Assembly: GCA_018262285.1 (NCBI GenBank)
Contig: JAGTRX010000003.1
Location: 1-51,525 of the forward strand
DNA length: 51,525 nt
Direction: 5' to 3'
From: Pseudomonadota bacterium
GTDB taxonomy: Bacteria; Pseudomonadota; Gammaproteobacteria; Burkholderiales; Rhodocyclaceae
How positions within the stretch are numbered: the first letter of the stretch is position 1; each line of letters begins with the position of its first letter. A program made the position numbers and the translations under genes. Positions 1 through 9,355 of this stretch are shown here, piece after piece. The notes beneath the pieces were generated by a model. The model did no database searches, was not told the origin of the DNA, and worked only from the letters and a program-made list of their open reading frames with translations.

Positions 1-664
1 CGCTGTGGCCATTGACGCTGTCGGCGGTTTCGGTCTTTGCGGAGGATCACCTCCGACCATCAACGGGCAAGTCATCAGCGCCCTGTTTCCAGACGGGGGG
101 GCTACTTCTGGAGCAGTCAAGGCCGATTTGTTGGCCGCGTTTCTCAGCGTAACTCCGCCAGCTGGGCCACCAGCCGCCGGTTCGCTGGGAGGAGCCACCA
201 ATTTACCAGCGGGCACGACTCTAGGCGCCTTGACCGGGAGCGCGCTCGTACATGGAGACAATTTGTTTGTTCCTGGCGTTTACCAGTCCCTGACGTCAAT
301 TTTGATCACGGATGATCTGACGCTTGACGCCCAGAACAACCCGGACGCTGTCTTTGTCTTCCAGTCGAGCAGTTCAATTGGCACAGCGGACGGCGCCGCC
401 ACGCCTGGGGTACATCCACGTATCCTCTTGATCAATGGTGCCAAGGCTTCCAATGTCTATTGGCAGGCCGGCACTTCAGCGACGCTTGGGACATTCTCTG
501 AGTTCCAGGGCAACATTCTTGCCTCGGCGAGCATCACGATGAAGACCGGTGCAACCTCCTGCGGCAGATTGTTGGCAGGAGCGTTTGTAGCCGGTGCATT
601 TGTATTTGATTCAAACGTCGTTTCGGTGCCAGGCAATGTCAATGCGCCCGCCTCTTGCCAATAG
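1..664 (+). CDS. DUF3494 ice-binding-like protein, 3' part
   Basis: The reading frame is open to the left edge, so this is the C-terminal ~220 residues of a longer exported protein. The GTG at position 5 is not a credible start. The text matches the ice-binding-like DUF3494 beta-solenoid family: a segment around residues 90-120 ending in LTLDAQNNPDAVFVFQ, then LLINGAKASNVYWQ, then the hallmark ATLGTFSEFQGNILASASIT. Family members bind ice or act as cell-surface adhesins; here the function is inferred from the family only. Two Cys (near residues 12 and 186) and a Cys close to the C-terminus could form disulfides, which fits export. It is convergent with gspN of the type II secretion locus and shares a terminator with it. 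Confidence 0.85.
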   Translation, partial: AVAIDAVGGFGLCGGSPPTINGQVISALFPDGGATSGAVKADLLAAFLSVTPPAGPPAAGSLGGATNLPAGTTLGALTGSALVHGDNLFVPGVYQSLTSILITDDLTLDAQNNPDAVFVFQSSSSIGTADGAATPGVHPRILLINGAKASNVYWQAGTSATLGTFSEFQGNILASASITMKTGATSCGRLLAGAFVAGAFVFDSNVVSVPGNVNAPASCQ

Positions 665-686
665 GATAGTTTGAGGCATTTATCCA

Positions 687-718
687 AAGGGCCGGCAGAA
701 TCATTTCTGCCGGCCCTT
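687..718. terminator. Bidirectional intrinsic terminator between DUF3494 gene and gspN
   Basis: A perfect 14-bp inverted repeat (687-700 with 705-718) encloses a 4-base loop and lies between two convergent genes. The stem is very GC-rich. The T-tract is short on both sides, so termination in both directions is likely but not certain. Confidence 0.75.
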
Positions 719-732
719 ATTGGTTAATCAAT

Positions 733-1488
733 TCAGAGATAACCGACCGAAATCGCGCACTCGCTTCCGCCATTGGGGCAAAGCGAGCGGAACAGGGGCA
801 TGACGCGGGAAGTATCGGCATCTGGCGAGAGACGAACATGGCCATTCATTTTGAACGGCAATCCGGTACGCCAGTTGCCTTGTCCATCCAGTATCAGTGC
901 GCCGTCACGGGTTGCCAGTTCGCCATCGAGTGAAGAGCCATTGCCACGGATACTGATCTGGTAAGTGCCTGCTTCTCTGCCCTGGAGCAGCGTGGCCCGC
1001 TCCCAGTCGATGACGATTGCCCCATCAAAGCGGCTGATCCCCTGTGCTTTATTTTGCTTGAAATTTTCTGAGCGAATCCTCAGATTTCCGCCAGGATCAA
1101 GGGCCATCAGGGATGGCGACAAGGTAGACAAAACTGCTGCCGGAAGCACTACGTCGATTTGGTGCAGTTCAATCGTCTGCGGGCTCGCCATCAACAGTGC
1201 CTGACCTTGCGCACCATCGAGTTCCTGGCTAATGGAAATCTGCAATGTTGCCAACAAGAGATGGACTGGCGAGATTTTCCAGGAAACCATTCCCAATGGC
1301 CGCGCAGCCCCTTGCACCTGGAAGGACAAGCGCCCCTGACCTGCCCATAGGGTGCCGCTGCTTTCGTGCAAAGACAGTTGCCCGTCACTTTGTTGCCGCA
1401 ACAGGGTATTGACCAGCGCGGCCGGCAGAAATATCAGCAGACCCAGCAAATAGGCCGCAGCAAATAAAGCGAACAGGCGCTTTTTCAT
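733..1488 (-). CDS. gspN: Type II secretion system protein GspN
   Basis: 251 residues. An N-terminal membrane anchor (residues about 5-28) is followed by a periplasmic region with the GspN pattern SGTLWAGQGRL near residue 45 and a C-terminal pair of Cys (about 237 and 244). GspN is an accessory inner-membrane component of some type II secretion systems; its exact role is poorly defined. It is the last gene of the gspG-N run, overlaps gspM by 4 bp (ATGA) and ends just before the terminator at 687-718. The identification rests on sequence pattern plus operon position. Confidence 0.88.
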   Translation of the reverse strand: MKKRLFALFAAAYLLGLLIFLPAALVNTLLRQQSDGQLSLHESSGTLWAGQGRLSFQVQGAARPLGMVSWKISPVHLLLATLQISISQELDGAQGQALLMASPQTIELHQIDVVLPAAVLSTLSPSLMALDPGGNLRIRSENFKQNKAQGISRFDGAIVIDWERATLLQGREAGTYQISIRGNGSSLDGELATRDGALILDGQGNWRTGLPFKMNGHVRLSPDADTSRVMPLFRSLCPNGGSECAISVGYL

Positions 1489-2006
1489 TCCGCTGCATTG
1501 CCCGGCAATGCCAGGGTGAGATCAATCACCGCCATGCCGGGGCTACCGGTTCGATTCACCTTTGCCGAAACAACGCTCAAATGATGTTGCTTCTGCGCTT
1601 TGTCCAGCCAAAGCAGAAAAGTGTCAAAGTCGGCGTTATCCAGAGTCAGGTGAAGCCGTCCCTGAGCGTCAGCTTGAATCTTTTGGTCATCGGGAGCCAG
1701 TCCGGATTGCGCCAGGCTGTTGCGAATTTCACTGGCAACAACTGCCGGGTCTGCAGCAGGCAGCGTCTTGCTAACAGCCTGGCGTGCCGTGTTGGCCAAA
1801 ACCTGCATCTGCGCCAGATTGGCACGCAATCTGGGTAAATCGCGATCCAGCTGGCGTTGCATCGATAACCAGGGCGCAATGACAAACAAGCCAAGCAGAA
1901 TCACCCCCAGCGCCAGTGCGCCGGCAAGAATCATCTTCTGTTCGCGATTTTGGAGTTCTGCCCAGCGCGCATGGCAATTAGCGTTAAATCGATGGATGGC
2001 GTTCAT
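1485..2006 (-). CDS. gspM: Type II secretion system protein GspM
   Basis: 173 residues, normal for GspM. There is a short cytoplasmic N-terminus, one membrane helix (about residues 27-47), and a periplasmic coiled-coil plus ferredoxin-like domain. GspM pairs with GspL in the inner-membrane assembly platform that couples the GspE ATPase to the pseudopilus. The gene overlaps gspL and gspN by 4 bp each, indicating translational coupling. The sequence itself diverges quickly in this family, so position between gspL and gspN carries much of the identification. Confidence 0.9.
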   Translation of the reverse strand: MNAIHRFNANCHARWAELQNREQKMILAGALALGVILLGLFVIAPWLSMQRQLDRDLPRLRANLAQMQVLANTARQAVSKTLPAADPAVVASEIRNSLAQSGLAPDDQKIQADAQGRLHLTLDNADFDTFLLWLDKAQKQHHLSVVSAKVNRTGSPGMAVIDLTLALPGNAAE

Positions 2007-3208
2007 GATGAAATACTCAGTCGAATGCGAGCCAGATTACCGCTGGCTGGCAGATTTTCCCATTTGGCCAGAAGGCCGGCCGCAGCAACATCGGCCTTGA
2101 GTTTGGCCTGCCAAGCCGCATCTGGAGCGGAAAGTTCCAGCACCAAGGTGCCGGATTCATAGCGCAGGGTTTCAATGCGCCCGGAAATTTCCTTGCCTAA
2201 AGTCGCGCTGACGGTTGCAAGCAGGGGCAAAAAGTCGCTGCGAGTCGTCATCCCGGCGTTTCGGCTCAGACGATCGACGTTCTGGTGCATCTGCAGCATC
2301 GGGTCAAGAATCACCGTGGTTTGCGGAAAGGCGGACCGCAATTGCGCTTCGATTTCGACGTTGAGGCGGCTCTTTTCCATAACGCCAAGGCCGGTGATGA
2401 CCAGCAGCGCAGCGATGTTCAGTGCCACGATGCCTGCCGCCAGCCAGAGGGTGGGTTTGAGCCGACGCAGCAGGTTTCTTCCCCGTCCTGGTGGAGAATA
2501 GGCGCCACGCGCCAGATCGAGGCTGTCCTCTGGAATGGGCTCAGTCCAGTTCCAAATACCCCGCAGGTGCACCGGAACATCGAGCAAAACCGCCCAGCGC
2601 TTGCAATTCGGCGGACTGACGCCATCCTCGCAATAGACCTGAATTTCTTCCGGACTTGCCCCTTTCTTCAGTGCCAGCATCAGTACCGTCGGTGGCATTC
2701 CCTCCCCGGCCTGATCGAGAAGGAAGCCCTGCAACAGGCCGGTTCTGACGAATCCACCCCCCGATTTGAGAACGACGATCCAATGGCCCTCTGTCCAATT
2801 GGACAACAGGATTTCCGGCACGATGCGGGTCGGTTTGATCTGTTTTTCGGCCAGACGGGCGATGATGCCGGCGAGCCAGGCATGTTCCACCGCACACAGC
2901 GGCAGACGGCCATGATCGACCGGGTCACCCTTGACGATGTGCACGCGCTCAACTTCCTGAGCCAGAAAGGGTTCAGCCAACCAGGGCAGGTTATCGTCGG
3001 AAAGACGGGCACGCTGTTCGGCGCTGATCGTGGCCGGGATGAGCAGTACACGCTCGGCCGCAAGGATAAGTTCGACATCGCCGTCATTATCGCTGGCCAC
3101 CAACTGCAATTCACTGCCCTGGGACGTTATCCGGTTGTCCTCATCCAGGCGCGCCCACTGGATTCGGCTGCCTTCGGCCGCAGGTACGAATATCCGCAAG
3201 CTGCTCAT
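2003..3208 (-). CDS. gspL: Type II secretion system protein GspL
   Basis: 401 residues. There is an N-terminal actin-like cytoplasmic domain (about 1-240) that in the family binds GspE, a single membrane helix (about residues 252-272, LWLAAGIVALNIAALLVITGL) and a periplasmic ferredoxin-like domain. GspL anchors the secretion ATPase to the inner-membrane platform with GspM, GspF and GspC. Start and stop overlap gspK and gspM by 4 bp. Length and domain order are normal; nothing is truncated. Confidence 0.93.
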   Translation of the reverse strand: MSSLRIFVPAAEGSRIQWARLDEDNRITSQGSELQLVASDNDGDVELILAAERVLLIPATISAEQRARLSDDNLPWLAEPFLAQEVERVHIVKGDPVDHGRLPLCAVEHAWLAGIIARLAEKQIKPTRIVPEILLSNWTEGHWIVVLKSGGGFVRTGLLQGFLLDQAGEGMPPTVLMLALKKGASPEEIQVYCEDGVSPPNCKRWAVLLDVPVHLRGIWNWTEPIPEDSLDLARGAYSPPGRGRNLLRRLKPTLWLAAGIVALNIAALLVITGLGVMEKSRLNVEIEAQLRSAFPQTTVILDPMLQMHQNVDRLSRNAGMTTRSDFLPLLATVSATLGKEISGRIETLRYESGTLVLELSAPDAAWQAKLKADVAAAGLLAKWENLPASGNLARIRLSISS

Positions 3209-4128
3209 AACTCTCTCCTCCAGACAATACTTGGCCTGGACGCACCTTCCCGATTGACGAGGGCAGCAAGCCCCGCTTTCGTCTCTCCGGTTTTTGCGAA
3301 GCCAGTCACCATAAAAAAATTGCTGCCGACACTCAGATCCCTGGCGTCAAACCTCAGATCACCACGGGGAAGCCGGGCTTGTAATTCGGCCAGGGTATTG
3401 AATGGCGCATTGTCGCGGCTATTGGCCAAGGCTTGCGCTTCACCTGTGGTCAAGCCGGGGATGACGGCGGCCAGAACCTTGGGTGGCGCCGTGTTGATAT
3501 TAACCGGCGTCGGGCGCGGCAATACCGTGACTAAAGGACTCAGTCTGGCAATGATCTCAGCGTCAAAACCGCTGACCCGTGCCAGGTTCGCCAGTTCGGT
3601 CAACGGGCGATTGGCGACCCGATACGGTGGAATCTGTTTGAGGTACTCGCCATCCTCGGCACTGCCGGAAGTGCCGATTTCGCTATCGTCGTCCATCCTG
3701 TCCGCCAGCGTTTGAGCCAGATGCGGGTGCGCTCCCACTTCCAGCAACAGGCGGGAGAAAACCGCCATGTCGGGCGGGCTAAGTTTGCCATTACGAACCA
3801 GGTTATTCAGGTTGAAGCGGCTTTGCGCGTCCTCAATGCTGCCGACAATTTCCCAGTCCTCCGCCTTGGATGGGGGTAGTCGGGTGGCCCAGAGTTCGTG
3901 ATTGTGGTCGATGCTGCTGTTGTGCGCATCGTCGGCAAGAATCGACATCGACCAGTCGAGCCCAGCCAGCAGTAATTGCCGGCCTTGCGACAAGCTCAGC
4001 GCCGTCTGCGTCTGCATCACCCACATGGATTGGCTGCGGATCAGAAAGGTCGCACTGGCCGTCACCAGCGCGACGGCCAAAAGGGCAACAATGATCGCCC
4101 CGCCTGCGTTTGCGCGTGCCGATTTCAT
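3205..4128 (-). CDS. gspK: Type II secretion minor pseudopilin GspK
   Basis: 307 residues, the typical large minor pseudopilin. The N-terminus has a short basic leader, a Gly-Gly cleavage site near residue 10 and a hydrophobic helix (AIIVALLAVALVTA). The Glu that other pseudopilins carry at mature position 5 is absent, as is usual for GspK. The alpha-domain insertion and helix-hairpin-helix-like motif PVNINTAPPKVLAAVIPGL (about residue 215) are characteristic. GspK caps the pseudopilus tip with GspI and GspJ. The gene overlaps gspL and gspJ by 4 bp. Confidence 0.94.
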   Translation of the reverse strand: MKSARANAGGAIIVALLAVALVTASATFLIRSQSMWVMQTQTALSLSQGRQLLLAGLDWSMSILADDAHNSSIDHNHELWATRLPPSKAEDWEIVGSIEDAQSRFNLNNLVRNGKLSPPDMAVFSRLLLEVGAHPHLAQTLADRMDDDSEIGTSGSAEDGEYLKQIPPYRVANRPLTELANLARVSGFDAEIIARLSPLVTVLPRPTPVNINTAPPKVLAAVIPGLTTGEAQALANSRDNAPFNTLAELQARLPRGDLRFDARDLSVGSNFFMVTGFAKTGETKAGLAALVNREGASRPSIVWRREL

Positions 4129-4745
4129 GTTGCCCCGACAGGGATGAGCCGGGTCACTGAACTGCCATCGTCAAGGATGACGATCACCTCAACGGCGCGA
4201 GGCAGCTTGTCGTTCATTCCTGCCATCGGCCAGAATTCGAGCCAGCGCCCATCCTGGGTCAGGCAGCGCCAGCGCATTTCACGAATCTTTTCGGCAATGG
4301 GGATCACCGTTGCCACGGTCGACGGGGCGCGATCAAGCACCGGCCACTGCAGATATTCGAGCTTGCCGGCCTTCAGGCGGTAGCCCACACGACGGGAATC
4401 GCTATTGCGGACGCCGGTATCGCCGAGCCGGGTCCATTCCACAAGGGCCTCATCGCCAGCGCTCTCGGCAGTTCGCAGACTCCATTCCGGCTGGGGGGCA
4501 CCCTGTCCGTCGCGAATCGGCTTCGCTATGGTTTGCAAGGCATCCCGCTCCAGTTGGTCGAAAAAAATGGCGAGATCCTGCCAGCGCCGGCTGGTTTCCT
4601 TGACCTGCTTTTCGGCATCGAGAACCCCTGAGACTGCCCGGTAAGTCAGTGCAGACAGGATGGAAAGCAGCGCCAGCGCGACCAGCAGTTCGATCAGGGT
4701 GAAGCCGGTGCGCCGGCACAAGCTCTTAGTCTGGCCGCGAAACAT
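4125..4745 (-). CDS. gspJ: Type II secretion minor pseudopilin GspJ
   Basis: 206 residues from the ATG at 4745. The frame is open further upstream, but that stretch lies inside gspI and gives a non-conserved leader, so 4745 was chosen; it overlaps the gspI 3' end by about 20 bp. The prepilin leader ends in RRTG|FTLIELLVALALL, with the Glu at mature position 5, the signal for the prepilin peptidase. GspJ is a minor pseudopilin of the tip complex with GspI and GspK. Confidence 0.9.
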   Translation of the reverse strand: MFRGQTKSLCRRTGFTLIELLVALALLSILSALTYRAVSGVLDAEKQVKETSRRWQDLAIFFDQLERDALQTIAKPIRDGQGAPQPEWSLRTAESAGDEALVEWTRLGDTGVRNSDSRRVGYRLKAGKLEYLQWPVLDRAPSTVATVIPIAEKIREMRWRCLTQDGRWLEFWPMAGMNDKLPRAVEVIVILDDGSSVTRLIPVGAT

Positions 4746-5080
4746 AGCCCACCAACCGGCGCAATTCATGTGTTTCATCCCTCGGATCCAGCACCCGGAC
4801 TTCGACTCGGCGGAACATCTGGTGCGGCGTTCCACTCACCTCTTCCGCCCAGTGCAATTCGACCCCGCCCTGGCTTTCTTTGCCCAAGGAGGTGCCGATT
4901 CCTGGCCAGTCCCGGTTGATCCGGTGCTGAGCCAAGCGGTTTTGCGCCACCCAATCTGCCAGCAGGGTCAGTTTGACCTGGCTGGCACCGGTCACCGACA
5001 ACCCGACCGCCCGCGACGCCGCCATCAGCGTGACGGCAAGAATCGCCAGCGCGACCAGAATTTCGAGCAGGGTAAAACCC

Positions 5081-5094
<14 letters not shown>
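4726..5094 (-). CDS. gspI: Type II secretion minor pseudopilin GspI
   Basis: 122 residues, standard for GspI. The leader is very short (MRSAKG) followed by FTLLEILVALAILAVTL, including Glu5 of the mature protein. The globular domain contains the family segment LADWVAQNRLAQHR. It initiates assembly of the pseudopilus tip with GspJ and GspK. The start overlaps gspH by 14 bp and the stop overlaps gspJ. Confidence 0.93.
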
Positions 5095-5577
<483 letters not shown>

Positions 5578-5581
<4 letters not shown>

Positions 5582-6048
5582 AGCATCCAGGAGCCAATAT
5601 CGGCATCCACACCTTCGCCCCCCGGTTTGCCATCGCCCCCCAGGCTAAAGACATCTATTTCACCGTGAATGCCGGGGTTGAGATATTGGTAGGTGCTGCC
5701 CCAGGGGTCTTTGGGCAAGCGCTCCAGGTAGCCACCGCTTTTCCAGTTTGACGGCATCGGCGCACCCGTCGGCTTTTCCACCAGCGCCATCAGTCCCTGT
5801 TCGCCGCTTGGGTAACGCATATTGTCCAGACGGTAAAGTTTCAAAGCTTGCAGGAGCGTGGCGATGTCCTGTTTTGCCGCAATGGCACGGGCTTCGTCCG
5901 GCCGTGCCATGATTTTCGGCACGACCAGCGCAGCCAGCACGCCAATGATAATCACGACCACCATGATCTCGATCAGGGTGAAACCACCGGCTCTGCGCGG
6001 CAAAGCCGCAATAAACTTTGACCTTAAGGAATCCACTCTATAATGCAT
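5578..6048 (-). CDS. gspG: Type II secretion major pseudopilin GspG
   Basis: 156 residues. The leader is about 21 residues and ends RRAGG|FTLIEIMVVVIIIGVLAALVVPKIM; the C-terminal part holds the highly conserved YPSGEQGLMALVEKP and LPKDPWGSTYQYLNPG blocks and the Ca-site loop near the end. This is the main subunit of the secretion piston. The ATG at 6048 has a GGGAG ribosome site at the correct spacing. It heads the gspG-N operon; only 31 bp separate it from divergent gspC, so both promoters must be compressed into or overlap the coding starts. Confidence 0.96.
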
Positions 6049-6079
6049 TGGTCACTCCCATTCTGGTATTGCCAATTTC

Positions 6080-6610
6080 ATGAAAAACACCTTGCGCCAC
6101 TGGTTTTCCGGTGGTCGGCTGACTCCCCTCAATCTCCTGCTGGTATTGATTGCGGGCATTCTTGCCGCCTATTGGACCTGGTCGATCTGGGAGGCTTCCC
6201 GTACCTCCAAGGCGGCAACCAGTAGCAGTGTGGTGACGAATGGCTCCGCTCCCGCCACCGCCGCCAATGCCCATCTTTTCGGCCAACCCGGTCAGGCAGC
6301 ACAGGCGTCTCCGGCATCGATCGGCCAAAGGCTCAAACTGGTCGGCACCTCTTCCGGCACCAACGAACGGTCTGAATTTGCCCTCATTGCCATTGATGGC
6401 GGCCGCCCTTCTCCCTTTGCCAAAGGTGCCGAAGTGCTCAATGGCGTGGTGATCCGCGAAGTAGCAACCGACCATGTCATGCTTGCTCGCGAGGGTACTG
6501 TCGAACGTCTGGAGTTGAGCACCAAGACGGGAAGTGCCAGCCCGGTTGTCTATTCGTCTTCCCCTCATAAATCCTCCACAACGACTTCCGGCATTCCGAC
6601 CAAGCCTTAA
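6080..6610 (+). CDS. gspC: Type II secretion protein GspC (short form, no PDZ)
   Basis: 176 residues. A cytoplasmic N-terminus, a membrane helix (about residues 17-34), a linker, then the homology region around residues 85-145 (LKLVGTSSGTNERSEFALIAIDG ... FAKGAEVLNGVVIREVATDHVMLAREGTVERLEL, given in part) that contacts the N0 domain of the GspD secretin. Classical GspC is near 280 residues and ends in a PDZ domain; here a low-complexity Ser/Thr tail replaces it. The gene is inverted relative to all other gsp genes, divergent from gspG by 31 bp and convergent with gspF with no spacer (6610/6611). Confidence 0.87.
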   Translation: MKNTLRHWFSGGRLTPLNLLLVLIAGILAAYWTWSIWEASRTSKAATSSSVVTNGSAPATAANAHLFGQPGQAAQASPASIGQRLKLVGTSSGTNERSEFALIAIDGGRPSPFAKGAEVLNGVVIREVATDHVMLAREGTVERLELSTKTGSASPVVYSSSPHKSSTTTSGIPTKP

Positions 6611-7852
6611 TCACTTGCGGCCGACGACCAGGAATTGATTCAGGTCGATGATGGGCAGCAGGATGGCCAGCACCACCAACATCACTACACCACCCATCAC
6701 AACAATCAGCAGCGGTTCCAATACTCCCGCCATCAGGGCGATGCGATTCTGCATTTCCCGTTCCTGCTGTCGCGCTGCCCGCTCAAGCATGAGCCCGAGG
6801 CGGCCGCTGGCTTCGCCGCTGGCAATCAGGTGGATCAGAATAGGCGGGAATAGTTTGGCTCTGCCCAGTGCCCGCGACAGGCTCACTCCTTCACGCACCC
6901 GCAGGCTTGCTTCCTCCAGCACCTGACGCAAACAGCGGTTGCTGACCACTGCGGCCCCTGCCTTGAGCGCGGCCATCATCGGAACACCGCTGCCGATCAG
7001 GATGGACAGGGTGTTGGCCAGCCGCGCACTATCGACCCCGCGCACCAGATAACCGACTCCCGGCAGATTGAGCAGAGCGCGATGCAAGTTCAGCGCAACA
7101 GCTTCACGCCGCATGGCGGCACGGAAAGCGAAAATGCCGCCAACCCCAACCGCCAGCATCAACCACCAGTAGCCGCGAACGAAGTCGCTGACCACAATCA
7201 TCAGGCGGGTTAACAGCGGCAACGTTTGTTTGCTTTGCTGAAAAACCTGAATCACCTGCGGAACGACATAGGCCACCAGACCACCGATGACCAGCACGGC
7301 AACCAGGGTCACGATGGCAGGATAGAGAAAAGCCAATAGCGTCTTTTGCCGCAAAGCCTCGGAGTTCTCGGAGTATTCGGCCAGGCGCTCGATGACCATG
7401 GGCAACTCGCCCGACATCTCGCCGGCTTCCACCAACGCCCGGTAAAGCGGGTTGAACACTTCGCTATAGCGCTCAAGCGAGCGCGCCAGCGTTTCACCTT
7501 CGTTCACCCCTGAACGCACCCCCGCCAGCACCTCACGCATGGCTTCATTGGAAACCTGCTCGATCAGAGCCGAAAGCGCCTGTTCGATGGTTAGCCCGGC
7601 AGAAAGCAGGGTTGAGAGTTGCTGCGTGACGATGCCCAGTTCGGTACGGCTGATCCGGCGGCGTCGCCGGGAAGGGCGGCTGGAGGTATCAGGTGCATCC
7701 GAGACTGGCGTTTCTTCCACCGGATTAACGCGATCAGGCATCAGTCCCAGATCGCGCAACTGCGTCCTGGCAAATTTGGCCGAGTCGGCGTCGACAACGC
7801 CCGTTTTCCGTTTGCCGTCGGCATCGATCGCGCTATAGCTGAATGCAGGCAC
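6611..7852 (-). CDS. gspF: Type II secretion inner-membrane protein GspF
   Basis: 413 residues, normal for the GspF/PilC family. The N-terminus MPAFSYSAIDADGKRKTG is typical, followed by two repeated cytoplasmic helical domains (about 75-195 and 280-400) and three membrane helices (about 177-205, 225-245, 380-405). It is the platform protein thought to transmit GspE movement to the pseudopilus. It lies 12 bp downstream of gspE on the same strand, and its stop abuts the stop of inverted gspC. Confidence 0.95.
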   Translation of the reverse strand: MPAFSYSAIDADGKRKTGVVDADSAKFARTQLRDLGLMPDRVNPVEETPVSDAPDTSSRPSRRRRRISRTELGIVTQQLSTLLSAGLTIEQALSALIEQVSNEAMREVLAGVRSGVNEGETLARSLERYSEVFNPLYRALVEAGEMSGELPMVIERLAEYSENSEALRQKTLLAFLYPAIVTLVAVLVIGGLVAYVVPQVIQVFQQSKQTLPLLTRLMIVVSDFVRGYWWLMLAVGVGGIFAFRAAMRREAVALNLHRALLNLPGVGYLVRGVDSARLANTLSILIGSGVPMMAALKAGAAVVSNRCLRQVLEEASLRVREGVSLSRALGRAKLFPPILIHLIASGEASGRLGLMLERAARQQEREMQNRIALMAGVLEPLLIVVMGGVVMLVVLAILLPIIDLNQFLVVGRK

Positions 7853-7864
7853 GATATTCTCCGC

Positions 7865-9355
7865 TCAGTTTTCGCGGGTGACGCGCAGCACTTCTTCCAG
7901 CGCTGTCGTCCCTTCGGCAACCCAGCGCATGCCGTCCTGCCTTAGTGGGGTCATGCCATGTGCCACGGCATGAGCACGAATCTCGTGTTCCGGGGCTGAT
8001 TGGTGGATCATCACCCGCAATTCCTGATCCATCGCCATGTATTCATAGATGCCGGTACGTCCGCGATAGCCGGTATTGCGGCAGGCATTGCAGCCCTGGG
8101 CGTGATGCAGTTGACTCGAGCCAAACGGAATGCCGACTTCCTGACATTCCCGGGGGCTGGCATCGACGGCCCTTCGGCAGTGCGGACACAGGCAGCGCAC
8201 CAGGCGCTGGGCGAGAACGCCGATCAGGCTGGATGACAGCAGATAAGGCTCGACCCCCATGTCGACCAGCCGGGTAATGGCGCTCGGCGCATCATTGGTG
8301 TGCAGCGTCGCCAGCACCAGATGGCCAGTCAGACTGGCCTGAACGGCGATTTGGGCCGTTTCCAGGTCGCGGATTTCACCGATCATGACGATGTCGGGAT
8401 CCTGGCGCAGGATGGAACGCAAGGCGCGGGCAAAATCCAGGTCGATCTTGGCGTTGACCTGCGTCTGACCGACGCCATCAAGTTCATACTCGATCGGGTC
8501 TTCGACCGTGATGATATTGCTGCTGCCGGTATTGAGCCGGGTCAGCGCGGCATACAGGGTGGTGGTCTTGCCCGAGCCGGTTGGCCCGGTAACCAGAAAA
8601 ATTCCATGCGGCTGGCGAATGGCGCCATCGACAGCTTCGAGGGTCAAACTGGACATACCGAGGCGCGACATTTCCAGCTTACCGGATTCCTTGTCGAGCA
8701 GGCGTAACACCACCCGCTCGCCAAATCCCGTCGGCAGCGTCGAGACGCGAACGTCGACATGCCGCCCGGCCAATCGCAAGGAAATTCGGCCATCCTGCGG
8801 CAGCCGTTTTTCGGCAATATCCAGACTGGCCATAATCTTGATGCGTGAAACAATGGCACCATGCAGGGCGCGGTGCGGCTCAATGACGTCGCGCAGGCTG
8901 CCATCGAGCCGAAACCGAATGACCGAGCGGCTCTCGAACGGCTCGAAGTGAATGTCCGAGGCTTTTTCACGCAGGGCTTCCATCAGCACCGCATTGATCA
9001 TGCGAATGATCGGCGCGTCATCCTCGCTTTCCAGCAGGTCTTCGATGTGACGCAAATCCTCAACCAGACGGTTGAGATCCATCCCCTGCTCCCAATCTTC
9101 AGCCAGATTCGCAGAGGACTGGCTTTGCTGGGAATAGGCCTCAGCCAGGCGCTGATCAAAGGTCGATGCAGCCTCAATGGCAACTGTGACCGGTCTGCCC
9201 AAAGCCCGCCGGACTTCCGAAATCGCCAGTGGCGATACGCCTTCACGCGCGCAAAGTTCGCCTGTCAGGTCATCCAGACGGGTCACAAACACGCCCTGCG
9301 TCTTGGCGAACAGGTAGGGAATTGCCCTTACCGAACGGGCCTGGGCATGTTCCAT
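7865..9355 (-). CDS. gspE: Type II secretion ATPase GspE
   Basis: 496 residues. There is an N-terminal GspL-binding region, then the secretion ATPase core with Walker A GPTGSGKTTT (about residue 255), Asp box and Walker B IGEIRDLETA, and the His box around TLHTND. A zinc-binding tetracysteine is present (CLCPHC then GCNACRNTG near residues 395-435), which distinguishes GspE/PilB from PilT. It powers pseudopilus assembly at the cytoplasmic face of the inner membrane. Its start overlaps the gspD stop in a TAATG arrangement. Confidence 0.96.
   Translation of the reverse strand: MEHAQARSVRAIPYLFAKTQGVFVTRLDDLTGELCAREGVSPLAISEVRRALGRPVTVAIEAASTFDQRLAEAYSQQSQSSANLAEDWEQGMDLNRLVEDLRHIEDLLESEDDAPIIRMINAVLMEALREKASDIHFEPFESRSVIRFRLDGSLRDVIEPHRALHGAIVSRIKIMASLDIAEKRLPQDGRISLRLAGRHVDVRVSTLPTGFGERVVLRLLDKESGKLEMSRLGMSSLTLEAVDGAIRQPHGIFLVTGPTGSGKTTTLYAALTRLNTGSSNIITVEDPIEYELDGVGQTQVNAKIDLDFARALRSILRQDPDIVMIGEIRDLETAQIAVQASLTGHLVLATLHTNDAPSAITRLVDMGVEPYLLSSSLIGVLAQRLVRCLCPHCRRAVDASPRECQEVGIPFGSSQLHHAQGCNACRNTGYRGRTGIYEYMAMDQELRVMIHQSAPEHEIRAHAVAHGMTPLRQDGMRWVAEGTTALEEVLRVTREN

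Noticed and set aside
2285-3715. 476-codon plus-strand frame
   Set aside because: It lies opposite gspL and gspK, which have complete domain patterns and overlapping starts; no ribosome site or family text.
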